From Lysobacter antibioticus HS124 (GTDB lineage Bacteria > Pseudomonadota > Gammaproteobacteria > Xanthomonadales > Xanthomonadaceae): a DNA stretch of 61,463 nucleotides. Numbering within the stretch: position 1 is the stretch's first letter; the number at the start of each line of letters is the position of its first letter. The notes beneath the pieces are model-generated. The model was not told the DNA's origin. It searched no databases and was given only the letters and a program-made list of their open reading frames with translations. Made by a program: the position numbers and the translations under genes. Shown here one piece after another: positions 28,585 to 38,500 of the stretch. The stretch is from contig NZ_HG424457.1 of assembly GCF_000336385.2 (NCBI RefSeq), forward strand, positions 1 to 61,463, in the 5' to 3' direction.

Positions 28585-28989
28585 ATGACCCTGCCCACCC
28601 TGGAACTCAACTGGCTGGCGATCCTCGCCGCGACCGCATCTTCGTTCCTGCTCGGCGGGCTGTGGTACGGGCCCTTGTTCAAGAAGCAGTGGTGCCGCGC
28701 CGCCGGGATCGACCCGGACGCGCAGCCGCGCCACCCGGCGCTGATCTTCGCCACCGCGATCGTGTGCAGCTTCCTGGCCGCGCTGGTGTTCGCGGTGTTC
28801 CTGCCGCCGGCGGCCAACGCCGCCGACGGCTTCGGGGTCGGCTTCGTGGTCGGCCTGTTCTTCGTCTCGATGAGCTTCGGCATCAACTACGCCTTCGCCC
28901 AGCGCGGGCCGGTGCTGTGGATGATCGACAGCGGCTACCACATCCTCCAGTTCGCCCTGTACGGCCTGATCCTCGGGGCCTGGAAGTGA
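28585..28989 (+). CDS. DUF1761 family membrane protein
   Basis: A 134-residue protein with about four transmembrane helices. It starts LNWLAILAATASSFLLGGLWYGPLF, the DUF1761 hallmark, and ends ILQFALYGLILGAWK. The function is unknown. GGAG lies 8 bases before the ATG. Its stop overlaps the GTG of the isomerase gene (GTGA), so the two are translationally coupled. Confidence 0.88.
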   Translation: MTLPTLELNWLAILAATASSFLLGGLWYGPLFKKQWCRAAGIDPDAQPRHPALIFATAIVCSFLAALVFAVFLPPAANAADGFGVGFVVGLFFVSMSFGINYAFAQRGPVLWMIDSGYHILQFALYGLILGAWK

Positions 28990-29624
28990 GCGCGGCGGCC
29001 GGCGAGCGGCGCTGGTTCTTCGATTTCATCTCGCCGTTCGCCTACCTTCACTGGCAGAAGCTGCGCCCGCGCCTGGCCGAGCTGGCGGTGGAGCCGGTGC
29101 CGATCGTGTTCGCCGCGGTGCTGCAGGCGCGCGGGCAGAAGGGGCCGGCGGAAATCCCGGGCAAGCGCGAATTCACCTACCGCCACACCCTGTGGCAGGC
29201 GCGCCGCGACGGGATAGAGCTGCGCTACCCGCCGGCGCATCCGTTCAATCCGATCGCGGCATTGCGCTTGTGCATCGCGGCAGGCGGCACGCCCGAGGCG
29301 GTCGATGCGATCTTCGACTGGATCTGGCGCCGCGGCCAGGCCGGCGACGGCGTCGAGGCGCTGCAGCCGGTGATCGACGCGCTCGGCATCGACCCGGCCG
29401 CGCTCGGCGCGGAGGCGACCAAGGCCGCGCTGCGCGCCAACACCGACGCGGCGATCGCGGCCGGTGTGTACGGCGTTCCTACGTTGAAGTTCGGAAGCGA
29501 GCTGTTCTGGGGCTGCGACGCGCACGAGTTCGCGCTTGACGCATTGCAGCATCCCGAGCTGCTTCACGATCCGGAGATGCAGCGTCTGACAAGGTTGCCC
29601 CTGGGCCAGCAGCGGCGCAGCTGA
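28986..29624 (+). CDS. DsbA-fold 2-hydroxychromene-2-carboxylate isomerase-like protein
   Basis: A 212-residue protein read from GTG overlapping the upstream stop. WFFDFISPFAYLHWQKL at the start and GVYGVPTLKFGSELFWGCD near the end match the HCCA isomerase/kappa-GST family, with the usual Ser in place of the thioredoxin CxxC. Family members isomerise chromene intermediates in naphthalene degradation or act as glutathione-dependent enzymes. No aromatic pathway genes are nearby, so the substrate is open. Confidence 0.85.
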   Translation: MSAAAGERRWFFDFISPFAYLHWQKLRPRLAELAVEPVPIVFAAVLQARGQKGPAEIPGKREFTYRHTLWQARRDGIELRYPPAHPFNPIAALRLCIAAGGTPEAVDAIFDWIWRRGQAGDGVEALQPVIDALGIDPAALGAEATKAALRANTDAAIAAGVYGVPTLKFGSELFWGCDAHEFALDALQHPELLHDPEMQRLTRLPLGQQRRS

Positions 29625-29724
29625 ACCTCGCCCGCCAAGCGGCGCAAAGTCGATGCGTGATCGGCGCCACAAAAAGGTATGCTCGTAACATTCGATTGAT
29701 GCCAGCCACGACCCGGGGGGGAAC

Positions 29725-30669
29725 ATGCGCATTGGAATCGTCGTCGACTCCGCTTGCGACCTGCCGCTGGAGTACCTGGAACGACACCACATCCATCTGT
29801 TGCCGATCACCGTGCGCATCGGCCAGGCCGTACTCGCCGACCACCGCAACGAGCAGGCGACCCTGCAGTTCCTGCACACCCACCTGGCCGAACGCGGCTT
29901 CGAGGCCGAGACCACACCGTACACGGTGCAGCAAGTGCGCGATCTGTTCGTCAGCCAACTGGCGATCGACTACGACTACGTGTTCTGCCTGACCATCACC
30001 AAGACCCGCAGCCCGATCTACGAGAACGCCAACCAGGCCAGCTTCGCGATCCTCAACGACTACAAGCCGGTGCGCAGCGCCGCCGGCATCCACACCCCGT
30101 TCGCCCTGCGCGTCATCGATACCCTGAACCTGTTCGCCGCCCAGGGCGTGACCGCGGTCGAGGCGGCGCGGCTGCGCGACGCGGGCGAGGGCGCGCCGAA
30201 GATCCGTGCCCGGCTCGAATACCTGGCCCTGCACACCCACGGTTATCTGATTCCGCGCGACCTCAACTACCTGCGCGCGCGCACCCGGGTGCGCGGCGAC
30301 CGCAGCGTCAGTTTCCTCAGCGCCGCGCTCGGCAGCGCCCTGGACATCAAGCCGGTGCTGCATTGCAACCGCGGCGAGACCGGCCCGGTGGCCAAGATCA
30401 AGGGCTACGACCAGGCGGCGCAGAAACTGTTCGAATTCGCCGCGCGCAAGACCGCCGGCGGCCTGGCCACGCCGACGATGTGCGTGAGCTACGGCGGCGA
30501 ACTGGCCGAGCTGCACGCCTTGCCCGGTTACGACCGCCTGCGCGCGGCCTGCGCCGAGAACAACGTCGAGTTGTTCGAAAGCGTGATGAGCCTGACCGGC
30601 ATGGTCAACGTCGGCAAGGGCGCGCTGGCGCTGGGCTTCGCCGCGGAGCAGGCGCAGTTCGAGGGCTGA
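29725..30669 (+). CDS. DegV-family (fatty-acid-binding) protein
   Basis: A 314-residue cytosolic protein of the DegV/FakB superfamily: IGIVVDSACDLPLEYLE at the N-terminus, HIHLLPITVRIG, VFCLTITKTRSPIYENA and GYLIPRDLNYLRARTRVRG. FakB proteins present fatty acids to the FakA kinase in Gram-positives. No fakA homologue is visible here and the role in xanthomonads is unclear. A G-rich Shine-Dalgarno stretch lies directly upstream of the ATG. Confidence 0.9.
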   Translation: MRIGIVVDSACDLPLEYLERHHIHLLPITVRIGQAVLADHRNEQATLQFLHTHLAERGFEAETTPYTVQQVRDLFVSQLAIDYDYVFCLTITKTRSPIYENANQASFAILNDYKPVRSAAGIHTPFALRVIDTLNLFAAQGVTAVEAARLRDAGEGAPKIRARLEYLALHTHGYLIPRDLNYLRARTRVRGDRSVSFLSAALGSALDIKPVLHCNRGETGPVAKIKGYDQAAQKLFEFAARKTAGGLATPTMCVSYGGELAELHALPGYDRLRAACAENNVELFESVMSLTGMVNVGKGALALGFAAEQAQFEG

Positions 30670-30674
30670 CGGCC

Positions 30675-30723
30675 GGGATTCGGGATTCGGGATTCGGGAT
30701 TCGGGATTCGGGATTCGGGATTC
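30675..30723 (+). repeat. Seven tandem copies of GGGATTC
   Basis: Seven perfect 7-bp units begin 6 bp after the degV stop and end in GGGAAAAGG. Related GGGATTC/GGGATTGG blocks occur at 38546-38580, 38831-38865 and 50307-50394. The perfect array suggests recent slippage. Confidence 0.95.
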
Positions 30724-30770
30724 GGGAAAAGGCTAAAACGGGCGTCTCGCTTTGGTGCTCGTCTTCCGCT

Positions 30771-30797
30771 CGTCATCCCCGCGAAGACGGGAATCCA
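30771..30797. repeat. CGTCATCCCCGCG...CGGGAATCC dyad repeat
   Basis: A short imperfect inverted repeat of the 'TCATCCCCGCGAA-GACGGGAATCC' type seen between genes in many proteobacteria. It lies between the convergent degV and MepB-family genes. Confidence 0.55.
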
Positions 30798-30848
30798 AGT
30801 TCCATCGCGACAAGCATTCGGCCACAGCGAACTGTCGCCGGCCGCCGT

Positions 30849-31367
30849 TCAAGCGCCGAACAACCCGAGTACTCGCCGGACATCGACGCCACCGTCCGCG
30901 TCGACGCCCAGGAAGCGATCGGCCTGCCAACGTTGCGTGGCCAACGCCTGTTTCGCCACGGGACGGCTCCACGGCGGATACACCCGGATCGCCCGCTTTC
31001 CGCCGAGCCCCTGTTCGGACATGACGTCGCGATCGATCAGGGTGGCGCGGTCGAAGACGAACTGCCCGCGCCGGCCGGCCTCCGCCACCCAGACCACCAC
31101 GAAATCCACCGCGTCGCCGGCGTCCAACGGCGCGATCGGCCCATCGGGCGACGAACGTTTCCACATCGTCACGAACTGTCCGATCTTCTTCGGTGTGACC
31201 CGGGCTTCGCGAAAGACCACGGAACGGCCCTCCAGACCGAGCCTGCAGGCGCCGTATTCGCTTCCCTCGAGTTCGCGCACCGGCGCAGCGCTCGTCTGCA
31301 TGCCTGCCGCAGCGTAGACATGCCGCAGCGAGAAGATCAGGCCTTCCGGCAGATTGCTATCGCACAT
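30849..31367 (-). CDS. MepB-family protein
   Basis: A 172-residue protein. EGSEYGACRLGLEGRSVVFREARVTPKKIGQFVTMWKR, GQFVFDRATLI, GKRAIRVYPPWSRP and TQRWQADRFL reproduce the conserved core of the MepB family (named from the staphylococcal mepRAB operon; function unknown). The start at 31367 (MCDSNLPEGLIF) is preferred; upstream sequence in frame lacks family similarity. It stands alone in a repeat-rich patch between degV and the large propeller gene. Its codon use is a little less GC-biased than neighbours by eye, which might mean acquisition by transfer. Confidence 0.82.
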   Translation of the reverse strand: MCDSNLPEGLIFSLRHVYAAAGMQTSAAPVRELEGSEYGACRLGLEGRSVVFREARVTPKKIGQFVTMWKRSSPDGPIAPLDAGDAVDFVVVWVAEAGRRGQFVFDRATLIDRDVMSEQGLGGKRAIRVYPPWSRPVAKQALATQRWQADRFLGVDADGGVDVRRVLGLFGA

Positions 31368-31677
31368 CCTTACGCTCGAATCCCCGCTCGATTGCATCGC
31401 GGCGTCCAGGGTAACAACCGATGTTCGGCCCGGCCAGGCACAGTTTCGGCAAGCCGCGGCGACGCCCGTCCTCGACAACCGGGCCAACGCAAGCGTTGGC
31501 CATTTCCATGCAACCGCGCTCGAACGCCAGGGCCCCGACATCGCCGCGGGAATCAGGCGAGCGCCATGCCGCGCCGCACTGGCGACGGCCCCGGACCACC
31601 GCGGCAGCGCAATAGCCGGTATCCACGCACGACAGGCACCGCAAGCCGTCGCCCGATGGCATTGCATATGCCTCGGC
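31357..31677 (-). other. Doubtful cysteine-rich reading frame upstream of the MepB gene
   Basis: The 387-bp space 31368-31754 has one frame worth noting: from ATG at about 31656 it gives roughly 99 residues with seven Cys (RCLSCVDTGYC; QCG; RGCMEMANACVG; KLCLAG; IGCYPGR). It ends 11 bp inside the MepB gene. Third-position GC is about 75%, below the roughly 90% of clear genes here, and no signal peptide or ribosome-binding site is obvious. It could be a small acquired gene, a remnant or chance. Nothing else is seen in the gap. Confidence 0.2.
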
Positions 31678-31754
31678 CACGACTTCCAGCCCAGGCCCCG
31701 GCACCGAGGCAGCGGTTAGGCTCGACCCACAGCCCGTTCCCAGGTAGCCGCTCG

Positions 31755-34700
31755 ATGCCCCGTCTCCATCTGCTCGCCCTCGCCCTGGCCAGCGCGTTCG
31801 CCGCGCCGGCGTTCGCCCAGACCCCGCCCCAACCCGCGCCGCAGGACAAGCAGCAAGGCGACACACCCGCCGCCCAGCTCGAGCAGGATGCGCTCAAACC
31901 GGCCGGCACCGATCCGGCGCGCGCGCCGGCGCAGACCGCCAAGGGCGCGAGCAAGCCGGGCGCGGCGGCCGACGACAAGAAATGGGACGTCACCGCCGCC
32001 CACGGCCCGACCAAGGCGGTGCGCTTCGACACCGACGAAGGCACCTGGATCGACCTCGACGTCTCGCCCGACGGCCGCGAAATCGTCTTCTCCCTGCTCG
32101 GCGACATCTACCTGCTGCCGATCGGCGGCGGCCAGGCGCGACGCATCAGCGGCGGCCCGGCCTGGGACGTGCAGCCGCGCTTCTCGCCGGACGGCCGCGA
32201 GATCGCCTTCACGTCCGACCGCGGCGGCGGCAACAACCTGTGGCGCATGCGCGCCGACGGCAGCGAGCCGGCCCAGGTGACCAAGGAAGACTTCCGCCTG
32301 CTCAACAACCCGGCCTGGACGCCCGACGGCCAGTTCCTGATCGGCCGCAAGCACTTCACCGGCGAGCGCTCGCTCGGCGCCGGCGAGCTGTGGATCTATC
32401 ACGCCGCCGGCGGTGGCGGCGGCCTGCAACTGACCAAACAGAAGAACGACCAGCAGGACCTGGGCGAGCCGGCGGTGTCGCCGGACGGCCGCTACGTCTA
32501 TTACTCCGAAGACGTCACCCCGGGCCCGAGCTTCCAGTACAACAAGAACCCGCACGACACCATCTACGCAATCAAGCGCCTGGACCGCCAGACCGGCAAG
32601 AGCGACACCCTGATCGACACCGCCGGCGGCGCGGTGCGGCCGCAGCCCTCGCCGGACGGCAAGTCGCTGGCTTTCGTCAAACGCGTGCGCGATAAATCGG
32701 TGCTGCACGTGTTCGACCTCGCCAGCGGCGAAGCGCGCCCGGTCTGGGACGGCCTGTCGCACGACATGCAGGAAGCCTGGGCGATCTTCGGCCCCTACGC
32801 CAACTTCGACTGGACTCCGGATTCCAAGGCGGTGGTGATCTGGGCCCAGGGCAAGCTGTGGCGGGTCGCGATCGGCGACGGCAAACCGCAGCCGATCCCG
32901 TTCACCGCCGCGGTCGAGCAGACCGTGACCGCGCCGCTGCGCTTCGAGCAGACCCTCGAAGAAGGCCGTTTCGCGCCGAAGATGATCCGCGACGTCGCCA
33001 CCAGCGCCGACGGCAAGACCTTGGTGTTCCACGCGGTCGGTCAGTTGTGGCGCAAGCGCCTGCCCGACGGAAAGCCCGAGCGCCTGACCGGCAACGACAA
33101 CCTCTACGAATACCAGCCCAGCTTCAGCGCCGACGGCAGCAAGCTGCTGTACACGACCTGGTCGGACGATGCGCTGAGCGCGATCTACGTCGCCTCGGCC
33201 GGCGGTGACGGCGGCAAGCGCCTGACCCAGGAGAAGGGCTTCTACTACGGCCCGCGCTTCTCGCCGGACGGCAAGCGCATCGTCTACGCCAAGAGCGGCG
33301 GCGGCGGGCTCACTGGCAGCCTGTGGTCGGTCGACCGCGGCATCTACGTGATGAACGCCGACGGCGGCAAGCCGGTGCGCGTCGCCGACAGCGGCGAGGC
33401 GCCGCAGTTCAGCGCCGACGGCACGCGCGTGTTCTACCTGACCGGCGGCGGACTGAAGAAGAAGCTGATGTCGGTCGGCCTGCACGGCGAAGAGCCGCGC
33501 GAAGTCTACAGCCTGAAGTACGTCGACTCGGTCAGCCTGAGCCCAGACGGCAAGTGGGTGGCTTTCACCGAGCTGTTCAATGCCTACGTCGCGCCGCTGA
33601 TGACCGGCGGCACCGGTCCGGTCGAGCTCAGCCGCGACAGCAAGGCGATGCCGGTGACCCAGGTCAGCGCCGATGTCGGCAGCTATCTGCACTGGGCCGC
33701 CGATTCCAAGTCGCTGCACTGGATGGTCGGCGACCGCTACCACTCGCGCCCGCTCAACCAGGCCTTCGGCTTCCTGCCGGGCGCGCCGGCGACCCTGCCC
33801 AAGCCGTCGGCCGACGAGGCCGGGGTCCGGGTCGGGCTGGAGCTGCCGGTGTACGCGGCGCAGGACACGGTCGCCTTCACCCATGCCCGGGTGGTGACCA
33901 TGCGCAACTCCGAGACCGAGCAGGAAGTGATCGAGGACGGCACCGTGGTGGTGCGCGGCGATCGCATCGTCGCGGTCGGGCCCAGCGGCTCGGTCGCGGT
34001 GCCGGCCGGCGCGCGCAGCATCGACGCCCGCGGCAAGACCATTCTGCCGGGCTATGTCGACGTGCACGCGCATGCCGCGCATTTCGGCCAGGGCGTGGTG
34101 CCGCAGCAGAACTGGGCCTACTACACCAACCTCGCGTTCGGCATCACCACCATGCACGACCCCTCGGCCACCACCGAGTTCGTGTTCTCCGAAGCCGAGC
34201 TGCTCAAGGCCGGCAAGATGGTCGGCCCGCGCGTGTTCTCGACCGGTACGATCCTGTACGGCGCCGACGGCGACTTCAAGGCGGTGGTCAACTCGATCGA
34301 CGACGCCCGCAGCCACCTGCGCCGGATGAAGGCCAACGGCGCGTTCTCGGTCAAGAGCTACAACCAGCCGCGACGCGAACAGCACCAGCAGATCAACCAG
34401 GCCGCGCGCGAGCTGGGCATGCTGGTGGTCGAGGAAGGCGGCTCGACCCTCAACCACAATCTGCCGATGATCCTCGACGGCGTCACCGGCATCGAGCACA
34501 ACCTCCCGGTCGCGCCGCTGTACAAGGACGTGCTGGAACTGTGGCGGCAGACCGACGTGCGCAACACCCCGACCCTGGTGGTCAGCTACGGCGGCCTGTC
34601 CGGCGAGTACTGGTGGTATGCGCGCGACAACGTCTGGGAGGACAAGAAGCTCAACCGCTTCTTCCCGCGCGAGACCCTGGACGCCCGCTCGATCCGGCGC

Positions 34701-35213
34701 GAGACCGCGCCGGACTGGGACTACTGGCACGTCCAGGTCGCCAAGTCGGTGAAGAAGCTGCGCGACGCCGGGGTCAAGATCCAGATCGGCGGCCACGGCC
34801 AGTTGCAGGGCCTGTCGGCCAACTGGGAGATCTGGATGCTGCCGCAGGGCGGTTTCAGCAATTTCGAAGCGCTGCGCGCAGCGACCATCGACGGCGCCGA
34901 CTACCTCGGCCTGTCCAAGCAGCTGGGCTCGCTGGAAGCCGGCAAGAAGGCCGACCTGGTGGTGCTCAACAGCAATCCGCTGGAGAACATCCGCTCGACC
35001 ATCGACACCCGCTACGTGATGGTCGACGGCCGATTGTTCGACGTCGACGCCGACATGGCCGAACTCGGCAACCGCGGCGAAAAGGCGCCGAACTTCTATT
35101 GGCAGCGCCACCGCGACGGCCAGACCTTCGGCCTGGAGTACGGCCCGACTTCGGTCTGCCATTGCCCCAAGGGTCACGGCGTGCATTCGGCGCACGACCA
35201 CGACGACGAGTGA
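31755..35213 (+). CDS. Secreted beta-propeller (PD40/TolB-like) plus amidohydrolase protein
   Basis: A 1152-residue protein. A signal peptide (LLALALASAFAAPAFAQ) and a Pro/Ala-rich linker precede several PD40 blades (VSPDGREIVFSLLGDIYLLP; FSPDGREIAFTSDRGGGNNLW; SPDGKRIVYAKSG) to about residue 700. A C-terminal amidohydrolase domain then supplies HAHAAHFG, IEHNLPV and IGGHGQLQG, ending LGSLEAGKKADLVVLNSNPLE. The last 20 residues are metal-ligand rich (CHCPKGHGVHSAHDHDDE). It is probably a periplasmic metallohydrolase whose propeller shapes substrate access; the substrate is unknown. A perfect 13-bp hairpin follows. Confidence 0.9.
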   Translation: MPRLHLLALALASAFAAPAFAQTPPQPAPQDKQQGDTPAAQLEQDALKPAGTDPARAPAQTAKGASKPGAAADDKKWDVTAAHGPTKAVRFDTDEGTWIDLDVSPDGREIVFSLLGDIYLLPIGGGQARRISGGPAWDVQPRFSPDGREIAFTSDRGGGNNLWRMRADGSEPAQVTKEDFRLLNNPAWTPDGQFLIGRKHFTGERSLGAGELWIYHAAGGGGGLQLTKQKNDQQDLGEPAVSPDGRYVYYSEDVTPGPSFQYNKNPHDTIYAIKRLDRQTGKSDTLIDTAGGAVRPQPSPDGKSLAFVKRVRDKSVLHVFDLASGEARPVWDGLSHDMQEAWAIFGPYANFDWTPDSKAVVIWAQGKLWRVAIGDGKPQPIPFTAAVEQTVTAPLRFEQTLEEGRFAPKMIRDVATSADGKTLVFHAVGQLWRKRLPDGKPERLTGNDNLYEYQPSFSADGSKLLYTTWSDDALSAIYVASAGGDGGKRLTQEKGFYYGPRFSPDGKRIVYAKSGGGGLTGSLWSVDRGIYVMNADGGKPVRVADSGEAPQFSADGTRVFYLTGGGLKKKLMSVGLHGEEPREVYSLKYVDSVSLSPDGKWVAFTELFNAYVAPLMTGGTGPVELSRDSKAMPVTQVSADVGSYLHWAADSKSLHWMVGDRYHSRPLNQAFGFLPGAPATLPKPSADEAGVRVGLELPVYAAQDTVAFTHARVVTMRNSETEQEVIEDGTVVVRGDRIVAVGPSGSVAVPAGARSIDARGKTILPGYVDVHAHAAHFGQGVVPQQNWAYYTNLAFGITTMHDPSATTEFVFSEAELLKAGKMVGPRVFSTGTILYGADGDFKAVVNSIDDARSHLRRMKANGAFSVKSYNQPRREQHQQINQAARELGMLVVEEGGSTLNHNLPMILDGVTGIEHNLPVAPLYKDVLELWRQTDVRNTPTLVVSYGGLSGEYWWYARDNVWEDKKLNRFFPRETLDARSIRRETAPDWDYWHVQVAKSVKKLRDAGVKIQIGGHGQLQGLSANWEIWMLPQGGFSNFEALRAATIDGADYLGLSKQLGSLEAGKKADLVVLNSNPLENIRSTIDTRYVMVDGRLFDVDADMAELGNRGEKAPNFYWQRHRDGQTFGLEYGPTSVCHCPKGHGVHSAHDHDDE

Positions 35214-35220
35214 CGCGGCG

Positions 35221-35250
35221 TGCGGCCCGTCGCCGTTGCGACGGGCCGCA
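35221..35250 (+). terminator. 13-bp perfect hairpin after the propeller-amidohydrolase gene
   Basis: TGCGGCCCGTCGC (35221-35233) pairs fully with 35238-35250 across a 4-base loop, 8 bp after the stop. There is no T-tract. Confidence 0.7.
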
Positions 35251-35372
35251 CAGCGCGAGCGGGCGGCGAGCATGAACGCCGCCCCTCGCCCGGCCCCGGA
35301 GCGCGGGCGCGTTCACGGCGGACAGAGGCCGGCGCGCTTACCCTGAGCGCCTCGTTCAAGCAGAGAGCGCGC

Positions 35373-35717
35373 ATGGCCACCCGCTACTACCTCACCCTGC
35401 CCGACGGCGAACGCGCCCGCGGCAGCGACGCCGCGCTGTCGTTCCGCGCGGTCAGCGCCGAAGGCTTCGCCGAAGAGCTGCAGGCCGCGCTGCGCGGCGA
35501 CGGCTTGTTCGAACGCTGGCGCGCCAAGCAGCCCGATCCGGACGAGGTCGACCCTAGCCTCGGCGCCACCGATCCGGCGGCGACCGTGCACGGCGAGCAA
35601 CGCGATCTGCGCATCGATCTGATCGCCACCACCGCGCTGTCGGGCACGGTCATCAAGCACCGGCTGCGCCTGCTGGCAGGCAGCGGGTGGGAGTTGCGGG
35701 ACGTTACCGCGGCCTGA
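35373..35717 (+). CDS. Small conserved-looking hypothetical protein
   Basis: A 114-residue soluble protein starting MATRYYLTLPDGERARG. The centre is acidic (KQPDPDEVDPSLGATDP) and a strand-rich C-terminal half follows (LRIDLIATTALSGTVIKHRLRLL). Third-position GC is as high as in neighbouring genes, supporting real coding. I recognise no domain. It stands alone between a terminator hairpin and a convergent fghA. Confidence 0.7.
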   Translation: MATRYYLTLPDGERARGSDAALSFRAVSAEGFAEELQAALRGDGLFERWRAKQPDPDEVDPSLGATDPAATVHGEQRDLRIDLIATTALSGTVIKHRLRLLAGSGWELRDVTAA

Positions 35718-35747
35718 GCGCCGCGGGCAGCGGGTCGAGCGCAGCCA

Positions 35748-35771
35748 GCGAGAGCGGCTCGCCGCTCTCGC
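35748..35771. terminator. Bidirectional 10-bp hairpin between convergent genes
   Basis: GCGAGAGCGG (35748-35757) and CCGCTCTCGC (35762-35771) form a perfect stem with a 4-base loop, between the hypothetical gene and fghA. Confidence 0.65.
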
Positions 35772-35825
35772 GATTCGTCCCGACGCCGTCGCGCGCCGCA
35801 CGGGTGCGACGCGGGCGGCCCGCTC

Positions 35826-36656
35826 TCAGCCGCGCAGCGCCGCGGCGTGGTGCGCGATGTGCTCGCCGATGAAGCTGGCGATGAAGTAGTAGCTGTGATC
35901 GTAACCGGAGCGGATCCGCAGCTGCAGCGGGTGGCCGGCGACTTCGCAGGCGATGCGCAGCAGCTCGGGCTTGAGCTGCGGCACCAGGAACTCGTCGGCG
36001 TCGCCCTGGTCGATCAACAAGGGCAGGCGTTCGCGCGCGCCTGCGACCAGCGCGGTCGCGTCCCAGGCTTTCCAGGCTTCGCGGTCGTCGCCGAGATAGG
36101 CGCTGAACGCCTTCTCGCCCCACGGGCTTTGCGACGGCGCGGCGATCGGCGAGAACGCCGATACGCTGCGGTAGCGGCCCGGGTTCTTCAACGCGATGGT
36201 CAGCGCGCCGTGACCGCCCATCGAATGGCCGCTGATGCCGCGTGCGCTGCCGGTCGGGAAATGCGCGTCGACCAGCGCCGGCAACTCCTCGACCACATAG
36301 TCGTACATGCGGAAGTGGCCGGCCCACTTCGGCCGGGTCGCGTTGAGGTAGAACCCGGCGCCCTGGCCGAGGTCGTAGCCCTCCGCGTCCGGCACGCCCT
36401 CGCCGCGCGGACTGGTGTCCGGCGCGACCAGAATCAACCCGTGCTCGGCGGCGTAGCGCTGCGCGCCGGCCTTGGTGATGAAGTTCTGCTCGGTGCAGGT
36501 CAGCCCGGAAAGCCAGTACAGCACCGGACAGTCTTCGCGCTCGGCCTGCGGCGGCAAGTAGACGCCGAAGCGCATCGTGCAGCCGAGCGTGGTCGCGGTA
36601 TGCGACCAGACTTCCTGGCGTCCGCCGTGGCAGGCGTGGGATTCGATTCGTTCCAT
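35826..36656 (-). CDS. fghA: S-formylglutathione hydrolase
   Basis: A 276-residue esterase-D-type alpha/beta hydrolase with the nucleophile elbow GISGHSMGGHGALT, LYWLSGLTCTEQNFITKAG, APDTSPRGEGVPD and the catalytic His in SGYDHSYYFIASFI. It hydrolyses S-formylglutathione to formate and glutathione, the last step of glutathione-dependent formaldehyde oxidation. It is the last gene of the frm operon, 10 bp after the 102-residue unknown protein. Confidence 0.96.
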   Translation of the reverse strand: MERIESHACHGGRQEVWSHTATTLGCTMRFGVYLPPQAEREDCPVLYWLSGLTCTEQNFITKAGAQRYAAEHGLILVAPDTSPRGEGVPDAEGYDLGQGAGFYLNATRPKWAGHFRMYDYVVEELPALVDAHFPTGSARGISGHSMGGHGALTIALKNPGRYRSVSAFSPIAAPSQSPWGEKAFSAYLGDDREAWKAWDATALVAGARERLPLLIDQGDADEFLVPQLKPELLRIACEVAGHPLQLRIRSGYDHSYYFIASFIGEHIAHHAAALRG

Positions 36657-36666
36657 GTCGGGGCTC

Positions 36667-36975
36667 TCAGCGCAGCGTGGATCCGTTCGGGTTGATCGCC
36701 AGTTCGTCCACACGCTGCGGGTAGAACGGCTTCTTGTGTTCCATGTCGTAAAACAGCAGGCCGTGCAGGCCCATCGCTTCGCGCTTGGGCACGCGGTTGC
36801 GCCACAGGCGCTCGAACACCGGCTCGAGCGCGCGCGGCGGATGCCGCGCCAGAACCTCGTCGATGAAGGCCACGTTCTGGCCCGGCGGATACAACAGATC
36901 GAAGTCCGCGTCCTCGACGGCGAACACGTCGTAGGTGCAGTTGATCGCACTGTCGACGACCTGGACGTACTTCAT
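36667..36975 (-). CDS. Small unknown protein encoded inside the frm formaldehyde operon
   Basis: A 102-residue protein (MKYVQVVDSAINCTYDVFAV; DLLYPPGQNVAFIDEVL; MGLHGLLFYDMEHKKPFYP). It starts 7 bp after frmA and ends 10 bp before fghA, so it is surely co-expressed. I recognise no catalytic motif. Proteins like this recur between frmA and frmB in many proteobacteria as conserved hypotheticals, to the best of my knowledge. A role in formaldehyde or glutathione-adduct handling is inferred from context only. Confidence 0.85.
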   Translation of the reverse strand: MKYVQVVDSAINCTYDVFAVEDADFDLLYPPGQNVAFIDEVLARHPPRALEPVFERLWRNRVPKREAMGLHGLLFYDMEHKKPFYPQRVDELAINPNGSTLR

Positions 36976-36982
36976 CGCCGTC

Positions 36983-38197
<1,215 letters not shown>

Positions 38198-38214
38198 CTA
38201 TTTCGAATACGGTT

Positions 38215-38487
38215 TCATTTCAGGTACGAGCGCACCAGCGCAGCGATCTCGTCGATGCTGGCGTTGCGGCCGCGGTCGGCCACGGCTTGGCCGAGTTCCT
38301 CGCGGATATGGCTTTCCAGCACCTCCGACATCAGCCCGTTGATCGCGCCGCGGATCGCCGCGATCTGCTGCAGCACCGCCGCGCAGTCGCTGCCGGCCTC
38401 GAGCGCGCGCTCCAGGGCCTCGGTCTGGCCCTTGATCCGGCGCACCCGGGTCAGGACGCGTTTTTTCTCTTCCGGCGAATGCGGCAT
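38215..38487 (-). CDS. frmR: FrmR-type formaldehyde-responsive repressor (CsoR/RcnR family)
   Basis: A 90-residue all-helical repressor beginning [21 protein letters not shown]. Pro2 and Cys35 ([18 protein letters not shown]) are both present; these are the residues that formaldehyde cross-links in FrmR. The conserved His is in [10 protein letters not shown]. This supports formaldehyde sensing over copper or nickel sensing and supports the start at 38487. It is the first gene of the operon, with a matching operator upstream. Confidence 0.95.
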   Translation of the reverse strand: MPHSPEEKKRVLTRVRRIKGQTEALERALEAGSDCAAVLQQIAAIRGAINGLMSEVLESHIREELGQAVADRGRNASIDEIAALVRSYLK

Positions 38488-38500
38488 GGCGGCGGGCTCC

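Noticed and set aside
30675-30723. Tandem heptamer considered as a CRISPR-like array
   Set aside because: Units are contiguous 7-mers without spacers, and no cas genes are nearby.
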